Part shown: positions 12,687-24,603 of the stretch, piece after piece
Position numbering within the stretch: position 1 is the stretch's first letter
Layout of the letters: the number at the start of each line of letters is the position of its first letter
Origin: Kalaharituber pfeilii
Lineage: Eukaryota > Ascomycota > Pezizomycetes > Pezizales > Pezizaceae
DNA: 64,000 nucleotides
Direction: 5' to 3'
Assembly (NCBI GenBank): GCA_015179045.1
Contig: WHUZ01000010.1
Coordinates: 868,001-932,000, forward strand
Program-made: the position numbers and the translations under genes
Notes under the pieces: model-generated
The model's database searches: none
What the model saw: the letters and a program-made list of their open reading frames with translations, nothing else
What the model was told of the DNA's origin: nothing

Positions 12687-12756
12687 TTTTTTTTTTTTTT
12701 TTTTTATTTTTTTTTTAAAAAATTATTCGCATTCCGCCTTACAGGCTATGGCGAGG
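12687..12756 (-). mobile_element. 70-bp LINE-tail micro-insertion (type B)
   Basis: On the minus strand the insertion reads CCTCGCCATAGCCTGTAAGG, then CGGAATGCGAATAATT and a poly(A) tail (poly(T) on the plus strand at 12687-12715). It is flanked by a perfect 11-bp duplication ATCCCGGAACG at 12676-12686 and 12757-12767. Confidence 0.85.
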
Positions 12757-12767
12757 ATCCCGGAACG

Positions 12768-14797
12768 TTACTGGATACTAGTGCATCAATATACCTCGAA
12801 ATAGATCAGAATTTCTTATCATGTTTCTATGTTGGAATATCTACCTTTCGTGCATCAACTTTTATGGGCACACCTGATGCAGCATGAGGGGACAAGCTCA
12901 GGAGACTAAGGACAATTGACCGCAAGGGTAAAGGATCAACACTCAATCAGAGTGATCTGAATCAATCTACCCGGGCCTACACAAAGAACAATATAAAGTA
13001 TCAGTAGTGAAAACTAGATTATCAGAGTAGGGGCCTCACTGGTAAGAAACTTAAGCATCTAGGCGTGGCAGTCTAATTCCGTATAGTAAGTAAGGCTCGG
13101 AGAGGAACCAGACGTTCAGCGGTTGAAGAATCGCGGGAACTCAACCTGTGGAAGCAAGACTACGGCCGGCAACATATTCTGTAGTCTTTGTGTGCATGCC
13201 GCTCAAGATGTAGCTGCAAGTCAATCAAGATCACTGTTCTGGGTTGCATAGAGCTTGCTCTCACTAGGGCATCGTCAGAATCCTCGATGATGATCGATCG
13301 AGAGTGAAGTAAGTTTAGCAGCTAGAAGCTTGGTATGAGACTATTACTGGACAAGTAAATAGTGACTGGGGCTTGAGGCTGGATTGGGTAGCAATACCTA
13401 GTCTAAAGAGCGCACAGCTTGACCTTTGCGTGTCTGACTGGAATGGGCATTGTTTCTGCCAGGGCATGATAAGATCCACCGCAGCCGCTCCCTTTGCATC
13501 CTTTAGTTCTCAAACTTAGTCTAGGGCTAGACTCGTTCACAGGTAATGATACAGATGGCCGGGGGCTACAGCGCAAGTAGACTGGTGGATGGTGAGGTCG
13601 CCCGTTCTTAAAGGAACCCAGGCTGATCATGGACAAGTTAGTAATTTGGTTTGCAGGTGCCCTTTCCTTACCTTTGATGTAGAATGACCTGTTGTTGTCG
13701 AGCGAGATTCGTATACGTCTGATTATATCTGCAGCCATGACTTTCAGGTGATTGGGAGATGTCAACTGTGCGCAAGCTCTTAAAGTACGTCTCAAGGATT
13801 AGAGGCGATCCCTTAGCAGCGCGAAATCCAAAATCTAATGCCAACAGAAAATGTCCGTGTATTCCATTGCAATCTGGCATAGTGATCTACCTCACTTAGT
13901 CTTGGGGACCTGAAAATGGCACTAAGTTCTCAATCTAGGTAGCTGAGCCCACATCTCAGCATTCACTATACCATTTCAGTGGTGGTGGGCACTGACATTT
14001 TGACGTTCCGTTAGCCCAATCCTGCTGGCATTAGATTTTGCAGAAAAGGTTGACATACCCATCTAGTTTTTTAAATAGTTCTAAGTATGTCTTCGCCAGG
14101 ACAACAACACTAAATAGCTACTTAGTGACACTACAGCACGTTAAAAACACAAAACCAGTGTCCATAGAAAGTATTGTCCTTGAATTCTCATTATTATATA
14201 TAAGAACTATTGTGAAAAATGTATCCAATATAAACAAAATGAACTATATCATTATTTGACAGAGATCTGTTTGTGTTTTATTCAGTATATATAGAGGTCA
14301 TAGATGTTAACTGCACGTAGAGATACTCAGAACGCGTTAATATAAGGGTTAACGCTCTCTTGCAGCTAAGACATACTTGACTACTTTTTAAAAAACTAGA
14401 TGGGTCTTTCAAGGAAGTCCGTGTTATTTTCAGGGTATAAAAAACCTTCTCTCTTTAAAATACTGTTCACAATAAAAGATAGAATAGTCGGATCGAGGCT
14501 AGCATATATGAGAATAAGCCTTCAAGTGTTAACGTTTTGTTGGTATAATGGCTGGGATTCAATTGAAAGATCGACACTGTCCAATTGGATAGCTAGAGCA
14601 TCCGTGATGCCAGTTGTAAGTTGCTTTGTAGCTATGTGCTAGCCTCACGCTGCATGTATACACCTTTGTACTTTTGATTCATGTGTTGTCATATTTGCTT
14701 TTAGTCTCGTGACCAATATTTTCTTCAAGAATTAGGAAATCTATTTGCATTTTGGCGAAGGTACTAGCAGGTAGTGGTATCGTTACGTTGCGTTAGG
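12768..14797. other. gene-free stretch
   Basis: No gene recognised and no clear repeat boundary. The sequence becomes AT-rich after about 14030. Confidence 0.4.
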
Positions 14798-14799
14798 TA

Positions 14800-15638
14800 C
14801 AGTCACTGGTCAAAAGTCTTGGTGACGCCACTTTTCTTGGCACCTCAAAATGCTTGCTTGCGCAACTTCAAATGCTCATATCTCCATGATCCACAGCTCA
14901 ATTACAGAAGTTGTACCTGCAATTGATAGCACCGTGTCTATAGTCTTGCATATCACATGCAGCAATCATGAGAATAGTAGTAGTCAATTATATGGACCAA
15001 TAAATCAGGAACAATTCTAGCATTTTTTACCTAAATTCTCTCTGCATAATAGTGTAGTTCCATACAAGGAGAATTTTTTGGGGCTAGTAAATTTTGCTAT
15101 GAAAATACATATTGAGTCCATCTTATTTCATATTTTTGATATTTTTTATGTTGTGTTGCAGGTTCTGTGTGGAGCTATTTATTTCCAGACACCGATATTT
15201 GACCCTAAAATGACAATTTTGTATGGGAATTTGGCAATCTTGGCGTTCTTTGAAGTTTGCGATTTTATCCCGGCAGCCACATGACCCCAACATCTGTTCT
15301 ACAACCGGAACCATGAAGTTTCAGGTAGTATCTATCATAGAAAAAATCCTGTTGGTCTATCTAGTTGTGGTGCTAAAGATACATCACATTTCAAAGATTC
15401 ACAGTTTTTGTATGGAGTACCAAGTATTCAATAACTTTTTGTACATATTACACTGCAATCAGTGTGCTATAAGTATGTCCTGTGCTGTAACATAAACCAT
15501 ACTGCTTACACTATCACCAGTTCAAGTTGTAGGTTAATTGGGTCACTTCTCGTGGAGATATCTCAATTTTTGTTCAAATGGACATTGTCGCCGCTTGGTG
15601 CTCAGATCCCTTTCACCAAGACTTTTGACCAGTGACTG
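14800..15638. mobile_element. 839-bp Tc1-like element without transposase
   Basis: Perfect 26-bp terminal inverted repeats start CAGTCACTGGTCAAAAGTCT at 14800 and occur in reverse complement ending at 15638. Both sides are flanked by TA (14798-14799 and 15639-15640), the Tc1/mariner target duplication. The interior is AT-rich with only short unrelated open frames, so it is a non-autonomous or eroded copy. Confidence 0.88.
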
Positions 15639-15640
15639 TA

Positions 15641-16705
15641 ACTCATGTCCATCAACTAAGCCAGGACGGTAGCTGACTTCTTCCAAGTTACTGCATATCG
15701 TCACATCCGTCACTGTTGGAAACCATGACTAGCTAATGTATACGGGCCGCACCTTGACAGTTCCAGAGATCTGCCGGAAGGACATGCTATGACCAGTCAG
15801 ACATGATTGTCGATCTTGTCGGAATTGACTTACATGGTCGGATGTCAGTGGGGGCCATGATTGAGTCTGAGCGTATGAGGCGGGCCGTGTGCCCTCCATA
15901 CTTGGCAGACCGAATGCTTAGCTATTATTGGTTCATGGTGTTGTATGCAACTTCGTGTTATGTATTTTCTAGGGCCCTGGAAGCCTCCTCATGTATTAGT
16001 GAGATTATCAGGGAATCCAGCCCCGTCATATCCTGCATTAATATCCTGCGTTATCCCTCTATTTTTCTACAGTAACATCTCCATGCTCCGCACTTCGAAG
16101 AAGTCTCAAGTCGAACAGGTGGTCACGACCGCCATCGAGACTCATGTCATGTCTATGTTCCTTGATTCAGATTCAGATGAGGATGGCTCTTAGAAGTCCT
16201 GCTTATGCTTGATCTCATAGTTTCTAACCACAGCTATCTTTATCCATGGGAGCATGGGTCTGCCGGAAGTCATAGTTTCGACGTTTTGGACACAGTAATT
16301 GAAGAATATTTTGAGTATCTGCTTTCAAGAGTTTATTCCAGATACAGTGAACTATATTTGAAGCAGAATGCGGAGTAGCGGAGCGCGGAGTAGCGGAGCG
16401 CGGAGTAGCAGCCTGTGCTCTAGTGGCTGCTGTAGTGGACGTTTGCTGGCTCATGATGGTAGCAAGTTGGAGAGCTTGATGTGTAGATTGGATATGCTTG
16501 TGAGGTGGATTTTAGACATCTTGTGTTACGCAACTACGCGATATGCACCAATGGTCTCAAAGCTTGCTGATTTTGGTAAAGAACCGGTTGCATAGCCCGT
16601 TGTCAGCTGAAAAAACCAGTTGCATATCCTAGCCCCTGTAAGCGAACGGAAAAAAAACAAAACAAAAAAAAACAAAAACAATCATCTGAACACAACCTGG
16701 TAACT
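15641..16705. other. gene-free stretch
   Basis: Short open frames only. A 13-bp direct repeat (GGAGTAGCGGAGC type) runs three times at about 16370-16410, and an A/C-rich tract lies at 16650-16680. Confidence 0.4.
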
Positions 16706-16783
16706 ACTAGCCAATAAAATATGTATTCGGACAGGGGTACTAATGCACATCATGCGCTATGTCCGAATACATATTTTACTAGC
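16706..16783. mobile_element. short hairpin MITE, copy 1
   Basis: A roughly 78-bp near-palindrome. The stem TAAAATATGTATTCGGAC is repeated in inverse orientation around a loop containing GCACATCATGCGC. An almost identical copy lies at 16854-16930. Confidence 0.75.
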
Positions 16784-16818
16784 AAGTAGAAGCAGTTAGT
16801 CACTTAAACTAAGTACTA

Positions 16819-17220
16819 GACAGAAAAATAAGTATTTGGACAGGGGATAAATACTAGCCAGTAAAATATGTATTCGGACAGGGGTACTAATACACATTAT
16901 GCGCTATGTCCGAATACATATTTTACTAGCTAGTACATATTCATGCGCCATGCAGTATTCGGCAGAAACTAGCATATTTTCGTATGCTTGGCTGGTGATA
17001 GCCATAAGACAGTCCATATTTCGTGATAGGGTGTCCAAATTCATTATGTAAGAAAGTATTTGGACAGCTGACGTGATGAAATTTGGACAGCTGACATAAT
17101 GAATTTGGACTTTCACACCTATTCTTTCTTGCCAAGCATACGAAAATATGCTAGTTTCCGCCAAATACCGCATAGCGCATAATATGCACTATCCCCTGTC
17201 CAAATACTTATTTTTCTGTC
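16819..17220. mobile_element. 402-bp TA-flanked foldback MITE with a nested hairpin MITE
   Basis: Perfect 31-bp terminal inverted repeats begin GACAGAAAAATAAGTATTTG at 16819 and end in reverse complement at 17220. Both are flanked by TA (16817-16818 and 17221-17222). Inside, GAAACTAGCATATTTTCGTA near 16973 is mirrored at about 17139-17158, and TCCAAATTCATTATGT is mirrored as well, so most of the element can fold. The hairpin MITE at 16854-16930 is nested in its left end. No coding capacity. Confidence 0.85.
16854..16930. mobile_element. short hairpin MITE, copy 2 (nested)
   Basis: A 77-bp hairpin nearly identical to 16706-16783 with the same TAAAATATGTATTCGGAC stem. It is inserted just inside the left terminal repeat of the 402-bp foldback element. 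Confidence 0.75.
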
Positions 17221-17231
17221 TAGTATCCGTA

Positions 17232-17520
17232 CCGTATTAACTCACTTAAGAGGTAAAACACAAACGCGTGCTTTGGTGGTCTTGGCAAGCCTCTTAGCGC
17301 CAGTGCGCGTGTACTACGCACGAGCACGCCGAATTACCGCGATGCTAACCTCAACAGCACGGAGACTGATAGTGACGTGACTCCCAAAAAAAGAAAAAAG
17401 AAAAAAAAAATACCAATATTGTACCAAAGCGCGCGCTAGAGCGATCAATAGCATCCGAAGTTCTGCCAAGACTACACTAGCGCGCGTTTGTGTTTTACCT
17501 CTTAAGTGAGGTTAATACGG
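17232..17520. mobile_element. 289-bp mariner-type MITE
   Basis: Inverted ends CCGTATTAAC...AGAGGTAAAACACAAACGCG and their reverse complement, of roughly 40 bp with a few mismatches, bound a 289-bp segment. TA flanks both sides (17230-17231 and 17521-17522). The interior holds an A-rich tract and no gene. It begins 10 bp after the target site of the previous element. Confidence 0.85.
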
Positions 17521-17799
17521 TACTCGGGGTCAAGGGTAAGTCTTCAGAAGCGCTATGCAATGCATTGCCAAGCTTCCTCTAGGTAACGCGATGTGGACAA
17601 CACAAATTAACTGTAATTTAGACGTGTCGCTAGACACTTAGTGTCAACAGAGCTACTACGGTCGGAGGGTTGGTGCAACCAGACTAGAAGGTACGAGGAA
17701 CCCGAAAAGATTATTTTGGCAGTCCGAGCAAGTTCCGGAATAGAGAGACTACAGGAGGTGAGCGTCTTAGAATTATTACACTACGTGACGATGCAAATC

Positions 17800-17913
17800 T
17801 GCTGTCGGATTAAGGACAGAGAGGTACTGAAGGAAAAGCTACAAGAGGAATGGGAAAAAATAACGAAGGAGAGGTTTCTGTCATTAGTTAGGAGTATGCC
17901 AGATAGACTCTGA
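17800..17913 (+). pseudogene. Tc1/mariner transposase C-terminal remnant
   Basis: The frame ends KDREVLKEKLQEEWEKITKE, then RFLSLVRSMPDRL and a stop. This matches the known C-terminus of Tc1-like DDE transposases (EEW..I....L..SMP.R). The catalytic DDE region is absent upstream; only about 35 residues are recognisable. It may derive from the same superfamily as the neighbouring MITEs, which I infer only from proximity. Confidence 0.65.
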
Positions 17914-19026
17914 GCTATTATTGCTGCTGGTGGGGCTGCGACACCTTATTATTTTCATGATAGAAGTTTTTGTATGTAAATCCCATGTAAAAGTTCTGAA
18001 GACTTTGTTCGATTATCCATGCTATGTTGCGTTGCTATGGGGCATCTGCAAGACTCCCAGTTATGCAGCTCGTATGCATCTGAAGACTAACCCTGACCCC
18101 CGAGTACAAGTTAGTAGGGTTCGGATATATATATGCTTGGCACCTCCTTGAGGATCCTATACGGGATTCTCAACAACTCATGTACTAGGGAAGACGACGC
18201 ATGTTGCAGTCCTCTTCTCTAGTCATGGCTCATTCGGGTTTTTGATGCTTCGTGCTGTGTGCCCTGGTCTGACCTGCGTTGTTCGGTTTCTTTCACCATT
18301 TGAGAATTGTGGACATCTGGGATTTCTCATGTCCCCCGAAAGCACAGTATGGTGGAGTGCACGTAGAAGGGACCACTTACAGCCACCACGTTTGAAGACC
18401 TTCTGCATTACCAATTCACACCTGATTGAAACCTAAAGGACATTAATATGTAGCATTTTGTCTGCTCTACAATTATATGTCCTGTACAAAAAAAAAAAAA
18501 AAAAAAAAACTAAGGAGTGAGTAGAAGCAGATTGAAATGGAGGTACTAGTACAGTACTTTGTATGAGAAAGCTGAAAAATGCAACGTGCCAAGAATGCTA
18601 GATCAGTACTAGTACAGGAAATCCTTACTATATCTAGAAATGATCTACATGTTGCTTTGTCACTACCATAGCGATATGCATGCATAATAGGTAAACATTC
18701 ATACAAAATGATTGCCATATCAGAACCAGACTCAAGGCTACATGGAATTGTCAATCATAATGCTTCGAAGTTATACTCACAATGATCATTAGTATAGCAT
18801 TTTGCAGCTGCTCCAAAAAAAATTCATTAGAGTTTAGCTCACAATAAAACACTGCTAGAATAATATCAAATGCCTACGAGCTCCAGGTTGTCCAATCTCT
18901 CGATTGCAAAGATGAGATGCCAAATATGAGTGTATTGTGACCGAGGCCTGACGGTGCCAGAAAGCGGACTGAGGCCAACTGGGAGCCTGTGTGTAGGGTA
19001 CAGCCCCCCCCCCCCCCCCACCTAAC

Positions 19027-19061
<35 letters not shown>

Positions 19062-20621
19062 TGTACTAGTCAGCGCACGATGGAATGTATGATAACAAGC
19101 GGTCCCTTCTAGGTGCACTCCACCATATACTTTCGAGATACCCTCATTGGGTTTAGGCAGTCAGGTCCATGGTTTTCAGACTGGATGCAACAATCGACAG
19201 TAGTGCCTTTTCTAATTTGTTTTGGCGCACAAGACTGCTGGACTCTTTAGGCGACGCTGGCCGGCCACGTGTACAAGATTCATCAACGACGCCAATTTCT
19301 GCCCATGGTCTACTTTCCTTGTCGAGAGCCAGTCTCGAATCCGAGAGCTGCATTCACCGCTTGCCTGAACCCTTCTGTCGTAGCGCCATGCTCATAAATT
19401 AGCCTAGGATGAGGGCACCGGTAGCATGTCCTTGGTAGGTTTACAGCTCGACTGCAGAAATACATGCCGGAATTCAATAGATAACTGACCTCTTGCTGGC
19501 GCTGAGCAGAGTTGACGAAAAACGGTAAAGAAAGGACTTGGCGAAATCTCCCAAAGTTTACTATTATATTACTTTTGAGCTTTATTGCCCTGATAAATTA
19601 TCCCCAAATAGTCACTGAGATCGTTTTCAGGTCATTGATAAACCTGGAGTGTTGTTAGATACACTGTCAGGAGACTAGTGACTCGCTGAAGGATAAGCTT
19701 GTCGAACTGCAGCCAACAATTGTTAATATCCAGATACTGATTACAGAGGTTGGGGGGCGCAGATATGTGTACCTAAAAGGTGGTGGAATTAGTCTACCTT
19801 CTGTTCAATCCGCCGCCGATGGAAAGGACTTTACGGTTTTCCTCTAGGGCAGATCCATTTCATCGAGATGGACATTTTCGAGGATCAGCAGCAATACACA
19901 GAGCTATACAAGGAAAAATTGAAGTGATGAACTCTAGATTTCGCTTCTTTCAGTGCTGCAAAGTCTATCCAAGTTTGATATGCCTTCATGCAACCCTATA
20001 CTTAGTATTATTGCCCGAGGCTACAGAACCTCCACGACGGTTGTCGTGTCAGCCGTACAACTGAGGCTGCTTGTCTTCGGGAAGAATGCGTCCACTATAG
20101 CTTTATGATATTAGAATCAAGATGTCGTTCTTGAGTACCTCTCATTTTCGAGTTTGGTTCTCTGTGTTTTGCTTCCGCGTTTCGATTACCTCCGCTTGTT
20201 TCTAGTACTGCCCTGTTGATGTTAATTGTTGTGCTTGTCATTTTGTGTTGAAAATCGGTGTTACTATATACCGTATGAGCCTGCAGAGTATGGGACTTAG
20301 TGGTCACGAGATGATCACTTTATTGCGGGGAACAAATGTTGTAGGTAGTATTTACTGCATTTACGTCTATATTTGTTCTCACTACTGTATAGGGATTCTG
20401 TGTTCTCTTAACCAGCCTAAAGAGACAAGTTACCAAGTAGCAGCCTCGAGCCTAGTCTGGGCACGAGAACAGGAACATTTGTTTGGAGATGGACCTTGGC
20501 ACGTGGCTAGATTGACTATATAATAGTCCCAAACTGAATAGTCCCTATATGTTACGCCATAGGTATAGGCCGTGGGCTTGATCAATCACTGATCCAGAGG
20601 GCTGTCTCTTGAGATTCGTAT
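17914..20621. other. gene-free stretch with homopolymer tracts
   Basis: Poly(A) tracts occur at about 18487-18509 and 19027-19059; the second is preceded by a run of C from about 19004. No target-site duplication was found for either. Open frames lack conserved motifs. Confidence 0.45.
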
Positions 20622-20629
20622 ACTACAGT

Positions 20630-21080
20630 GCAATGAATCCAACAGGCTAGGCCAGGCGGCCTGAAACAATCAGGCCAATCAGCCCAGTCCAGGCCATTCA
20701 GGCCGGTCCAGGCCAATCAGGCAGGTTCGAGCCAGCGTTTACCAGATTGTTTGAGTATTTAAATGAGTAGAATCTCCCGTATATCTAGAATTTTAAACAG
20801 CAGCGGTCTACGCCTTTGGTCAAGTATGTATCACACTTTATATATACTAACAAATATTTTAGAAATGATGGACCTTCCAGATAATACAACAGACGGGACT
20901 CAATTCTTCGATGATGATACCTAATGGGTGACTGTCAATTACTTATAGTGGTACTATTAAAATCTAATTCACCTGGGTTCAATTCTAAAATCGCTTGAAT
21001 TTACGTAAATGGCCTGGTTGGCCTGGACCGGTCCAGGCGGTTTCAGTCCAATGCAGATCACGGCCTGTTGGATTCATTGT
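20630..21080. mobile_element. 451-bp MITE with 8-bp target duplication (hAT-like)
   Basis: Inverted ends GCAATGAATCCAACAGGC (20630-20647) and the reverse complement of ACAATGAATCCAACAGGC (21063-21080) differ at the outermost base only. The 8-bp duplication ACTACAGT flanks both sides (20622-20629 and 21081-21088). Subterminal regions are built of short GGCC/CAGG repeats in both orientations. The 8-bp duplication suggests a hAT-class origin. No coding capacity. Confidence 0.8.
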
Positions 21081-21088
21081 ACTACAGT

Positions 21089-21669
21089 AAGTGTGTCTCC
21101 CGACCATTCTGTCTTACTGGAGTTGGAGTTATCGCGAGAGAATATCTGAATACGTATACACGTATGGTTTGTATTGCGGAGACATTGGCAGCCGAGAGAG
21201 CCGGAAAATGACCGTCTCATGCATCTCATGCTCTTACACCGGGGTGGAGATATGAGAACAAAGTGTGAACATAACAGTAACGATGGCCTGAACATCAGGA
21301 CTGGATGAGGGTCTTTCAAATGGGACAAAGCCGGGCATCGTTCCTTGGGAACGTGCGTAGTTGCCTATTGGCTCTCCGATAGCGATGTGGCCGGACGCGT
21401 AGGCTTGTTGCATAACCGGACATGTGCCAGAAAGTTCTCTTGCAGTTATGCGGACACCCTCAAAAGCTTGCAAGTATTTAGGCGCATTGATCAGTACTAA
21501 GAGTTGTTTGCTAGCATTGACTGCCAGGCCTACTCTGGTTGCTGCCCGGCCAGCGAGTACTTTTCTGTGGCATTTCCCCATATCACAGCTTTAGCACTGG
21601 ATCTTTGCACCTCTTGGCAGCATCCAGTGCCCGTCTGGGTACGAGAACACCACAGCCCCCCATCCGCTC
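21089..21669. other. intergenic stretch upstream of the helicase
   Basis: A minus-strand open frame (21234-21581) exists but has no recognised domain and overlaps the presumed helicase promoter region. Nothing else supported. Confidence 0.35.
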
Positions 21670-21677
21670 TATAAAAG
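21670..21677 (+). promoter_or_regulatory. TATA box of the DEAD-box helicase gene
   Basis: TATAAAAG lies 190 bp before the chosen ATG. It is followed by a pyrimidine-rich leader (tctccccta..., cttcctctcttctctct) typical of fungal transcription starts. No ATG-containing long upstream frame competes. Confidence 0.5.
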
Positions 21678-21866
21678 CCTTTCTTCGTCTTATCTCCCCT
21701 ATCCACACAGTTACGCAACAACACTCACCGTGTCGGTCAGGTCTTGAACCCAGATCATATCACATCTCTCGATCAACACATTCGTATTGCCTCGCCCTAA
21801 GGACCTCATCATCGACTCTTCCTCTCTTCTCTCTGCTATACTACAACAGTTACAGTCCTCATCAAT

Positions 21867-24211
21867 ATGACTTTCGACGATTTTACCGAGCAGAAGCAAT
21901 CTGCCTCTAAGCAATTTGACAATGACGTTGATCACGTCATTGACCCCCCAGAGGGCTTTGCTCTTGAGGTGGTAGATCCTGATGCTCAGCCCCCTTCAGC
22001 GGCAGCCTGGGCCTCTTCTGCCGCTCGCTTCGAATGGCAGGATGAGTTTGGGGATGTTGCTCCTCGGGTTCCTGAACTTGAAGAGATGTTATTTGGTGAT
22101 GTTCATGGTAGAGGAGCAACGGGGCTTGACTTTGAGAAGTCTGTATCCGTCCTATCTGCTAACCATGATTCCTGAAGGCTAATGAAACTATCTAAGCAGA
22201 CTCCTTCAAATGGATGTACATACTGAGTCGACTCACCCTTGTAACCCAATTGAGGAGGTGCGTTCTACTTTGCTTGAACTTTTAAAGTACGCAGTTTGTG
22301 AATTTGTGCTGACTTTCAAACCTTACAGTTCAAAGACGCTGAGTTGCATCCCGTTATGATGGAAAATATTGAACTTTCTGGGTGAGTGAGACAGAGTCTT
22401 ATATTCCACACCAGGTATGGGTGCTAAACACAATGCAGCTATCGCATCCCCACACCAATCCAGAGATATTGTATCCCATTGATTATCAAAGGGAATGATG
22501 TCCTTGCCTGTGCGCAGACCGGTATGCAATATCCATGCCTCTTTGTCGTCCTCAGCGTGTCCCACTGTATCACGAACGCCGGCCATTGAGGGTAATCTCA
22601 CTGGTTTAAAAATTCATCGCCATCTTACCCTCAATATTACCACCGCGATAATCGTGTAACATCTGCCTTTTTGATCTAACAAACTATCTAGGATCCGGAA
22701 AAACGGCAGCATTCCTCATACCCATAATCTCGAGATTAATGGGCAAGACAAAGAAGCTAGCTTGCCCCAGACCCGCTGGCCAGACGGTCGGCTATAGAGC
22801 AGAGCCCCTAGTGCTTATCATTGCTCCAACTAGAGAATTAGCGACACAAATTTTTGATGAAAGTCGCCGTTTCTGCTATAGAAGCATGCTAAGGCCCTGT
22901 GTGGTTTATGGTGGTGCGGATGTGAACTCTCAACGCGCAGAATTAGAGAAAGGTTGTGACTTGTTGGTTGGCACGCCCGGTACGTATCTAGATTGTTCGA
23001 TACATTTTGTGGGCAAGGTCATACTAATTTGTATAGGCCGTCTTCTGGATTTTCTTGAGAGAGGTCGTTCTCTTTCTTTGAGAAGAGTTAAGTTTGCGGT
23101 TATCGACGAAGCCGACCAGATGTTGGACATGGGCTTCGGACCGCAACTGAAAGCCTTCTTTCTTCATGGCGGTATGTGTTTCACGCGCCGCTCTGCATAC
23201 CTATGGTACTGTAAGCTAATTATGAGCTAACTGAGCTTTATAGATATGAATAAAGATGATGACCTTCAAATTACCATGTTTTCTGCAACATATCCGGTCG
23301 TAGGTTCTATTTTGGCCAACTTCACTAGCAATCCAGTACCTAACCGATCAATTAGGAAATTCAAGAAATGGCGAGGCAGTTTCTGAGTGATGACTTTGTC
23401 AAAATCGCTGTTGGGCGTATAGGGTCCACGCACCCAACAATTGAACAGCGTATCATTGAAGTCGAAGAGCATATGAAAAGAGACATGCTCCGGCATATAC
23501 TGTCAATATCTCCGCCCGCCCGTACATTGATCTTTGCAAATCACAAAAGCACTGTTGATACTCTGGATCACTTTTTGTGGTCTCTGAACTATCCGTGCAC
23601 CTCTATCCACTCAGACAGAACCCAAAGAGAGAGAGAAGACGCTTTGAGGGCTTTCAAGACAGGAAGATGTCCAATTTTAATTGCAACCAACGTTGCTGCC
23701 AGAGGTCTTGATATCAAAAACGTGATGCATGTGGTTAATTACGACTTCCCGCAGGATATGGATGAGTACATTCATCGCATCGGTAAGTTTATTGTTCAGT
23801 TGGCTGACTATTCTGTCGATGCTGACTACATTTCTTATTTCAGGTCGCACTGCCAGAATAGGCAATCGAGGCTACTCTACTTCGTTTTTCAATAATCGCA
23901 ATGACCGCCTTGGCCAGGACTTGGTCAAGCTTTTGATTGAGTGTAATCAAAATGTCCCCGAGTTTATGGCCCAGTATAGGGACGATTACGTCGCGCCAGA
24001 AACGGCTACAACCGCCGGTAATTGGGGTGATGGGGAGCTCGCGGGACTTAACATAAAGATGGGGAATGGCGATGAATGGGATACCAATTCTGCACCGGCA
24101 AATACCGACAATTGGGGCAACGATGATGTTGCGACCTTGAAGAATGAGGCGGGAGATTCTGCCAAAGCACCCTCCAATGGCAACGGATGGGAAGTTAACT
24201 CTTCGTGGTAA
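21867..24211 (+). CDS. Ded1/DDX3-like DEAD-box ATP-dependent RNA helicase
   Basis: Hand-spliced 579-residue protein in nine exons: 21867-22138, 22200-22257, 22329-22381, 22439-22521, 22692-22979, 23037-23171, 23244-23299, 23356-23782 and 23844-24211. All core motifs are present in order: Q motif (YRIPTPIQ, about residue 129), AQTGSGKT (about 151), APTRELA (about 200), TPGR, DEAD (about 275), [20 protein letters not shown] and HRIGRTARIG (about 455). [20 protein letters not shown] and the N-terminal [13 protein letters not shown] blocks are Ded1-subfamily signatures. The role by family is ATP-driven RNA unwinding in translation initiation. Compared with yeast Ded1 (about 604 aa) the RGG/SG-rich tails are missing; the C-terminus is a short Asn/Gly/Trp tail ending NSSW. 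It could be a lineage-specific paralogue. Donor 1 (GTCTGT) is the weakest splice choice. Confidence 0.92.
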
Positions 24212-24531
24212 ATACGTGGGGAACAGTTTCACGAACTCAGCCGTATGGACTGGCGGTGGTATATTTGACGGAATGTTGTGGATAAGTTTCTTTTTCTTTC
24301 TTTACCTTTGCGTTGTTTGCCGATTTATTTACTACTGCTGTGCTATGTTTATTTTTATTTTATTTTTTTGCCTTGTGGATGTAGCTATACCTGGAAGCTG
24401 GGGGCGGTATCGGGGGCGCGAGACTAGGGGGACTGGATTGCTAGAATAAACAGGAGCGCAATAATAGGGGCTTTGGAATGTTATCAATCATGAAGTCTCT
24501 ATAAACATTTGCAACACAATAAAATATCTAA

Positions 24532-24603
24532 AGCAACATGGCGCAGCGGAAGCGCGCCGGGCTCATAACCCGGAGGTCCCTCGATCGAAACGAGGTGTTG
24601 CTA
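24532..24603 (+). tRNA. initiator tRNA-Met (anticodon CAU)
   Basis: A 72-nt cloverleaf. The acceptor stem AGCAACA pairs with TGTTGCT, followed by discriminator A. The D stem is GCGC/GCGC. The anticodon stem is CCGGG/CCCGG with loop CTCATAA, which gives three consecutive G:C pairs. The T stem CCTCG/CGAGG encloses ATCGAAA. The A1:U72 pair and AUCGAAA instead of TUCGAAU are hallmarks of eukaryotic initiator tRNA. There is no intron. A T-rich pol III terminator follows (ttctttttgtctttttc, about 24632-24650). Confidence 0.96.

Noticed and set aside
16372..16440. Short GGAGTAGCGGAGC repeats as a CRISPR-like array
   Set aside because: Units are contiguous 13-mers without spacers, and the genome is eukaryotic.
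18487..18509. Poly(A) tract as a further LINE-tail insertion (also 19027-19059 and 46334-46369)
   Set aside because: Neither type-A nor type-B tail sequence precedes the A run, and no target-site duplication was found.
21234..21581. 115-codon minus-strand frame upstream of the helicase
   Set aside because: No recognised motif, no spliced extension, and it overlaps the probable helicase promoter region.
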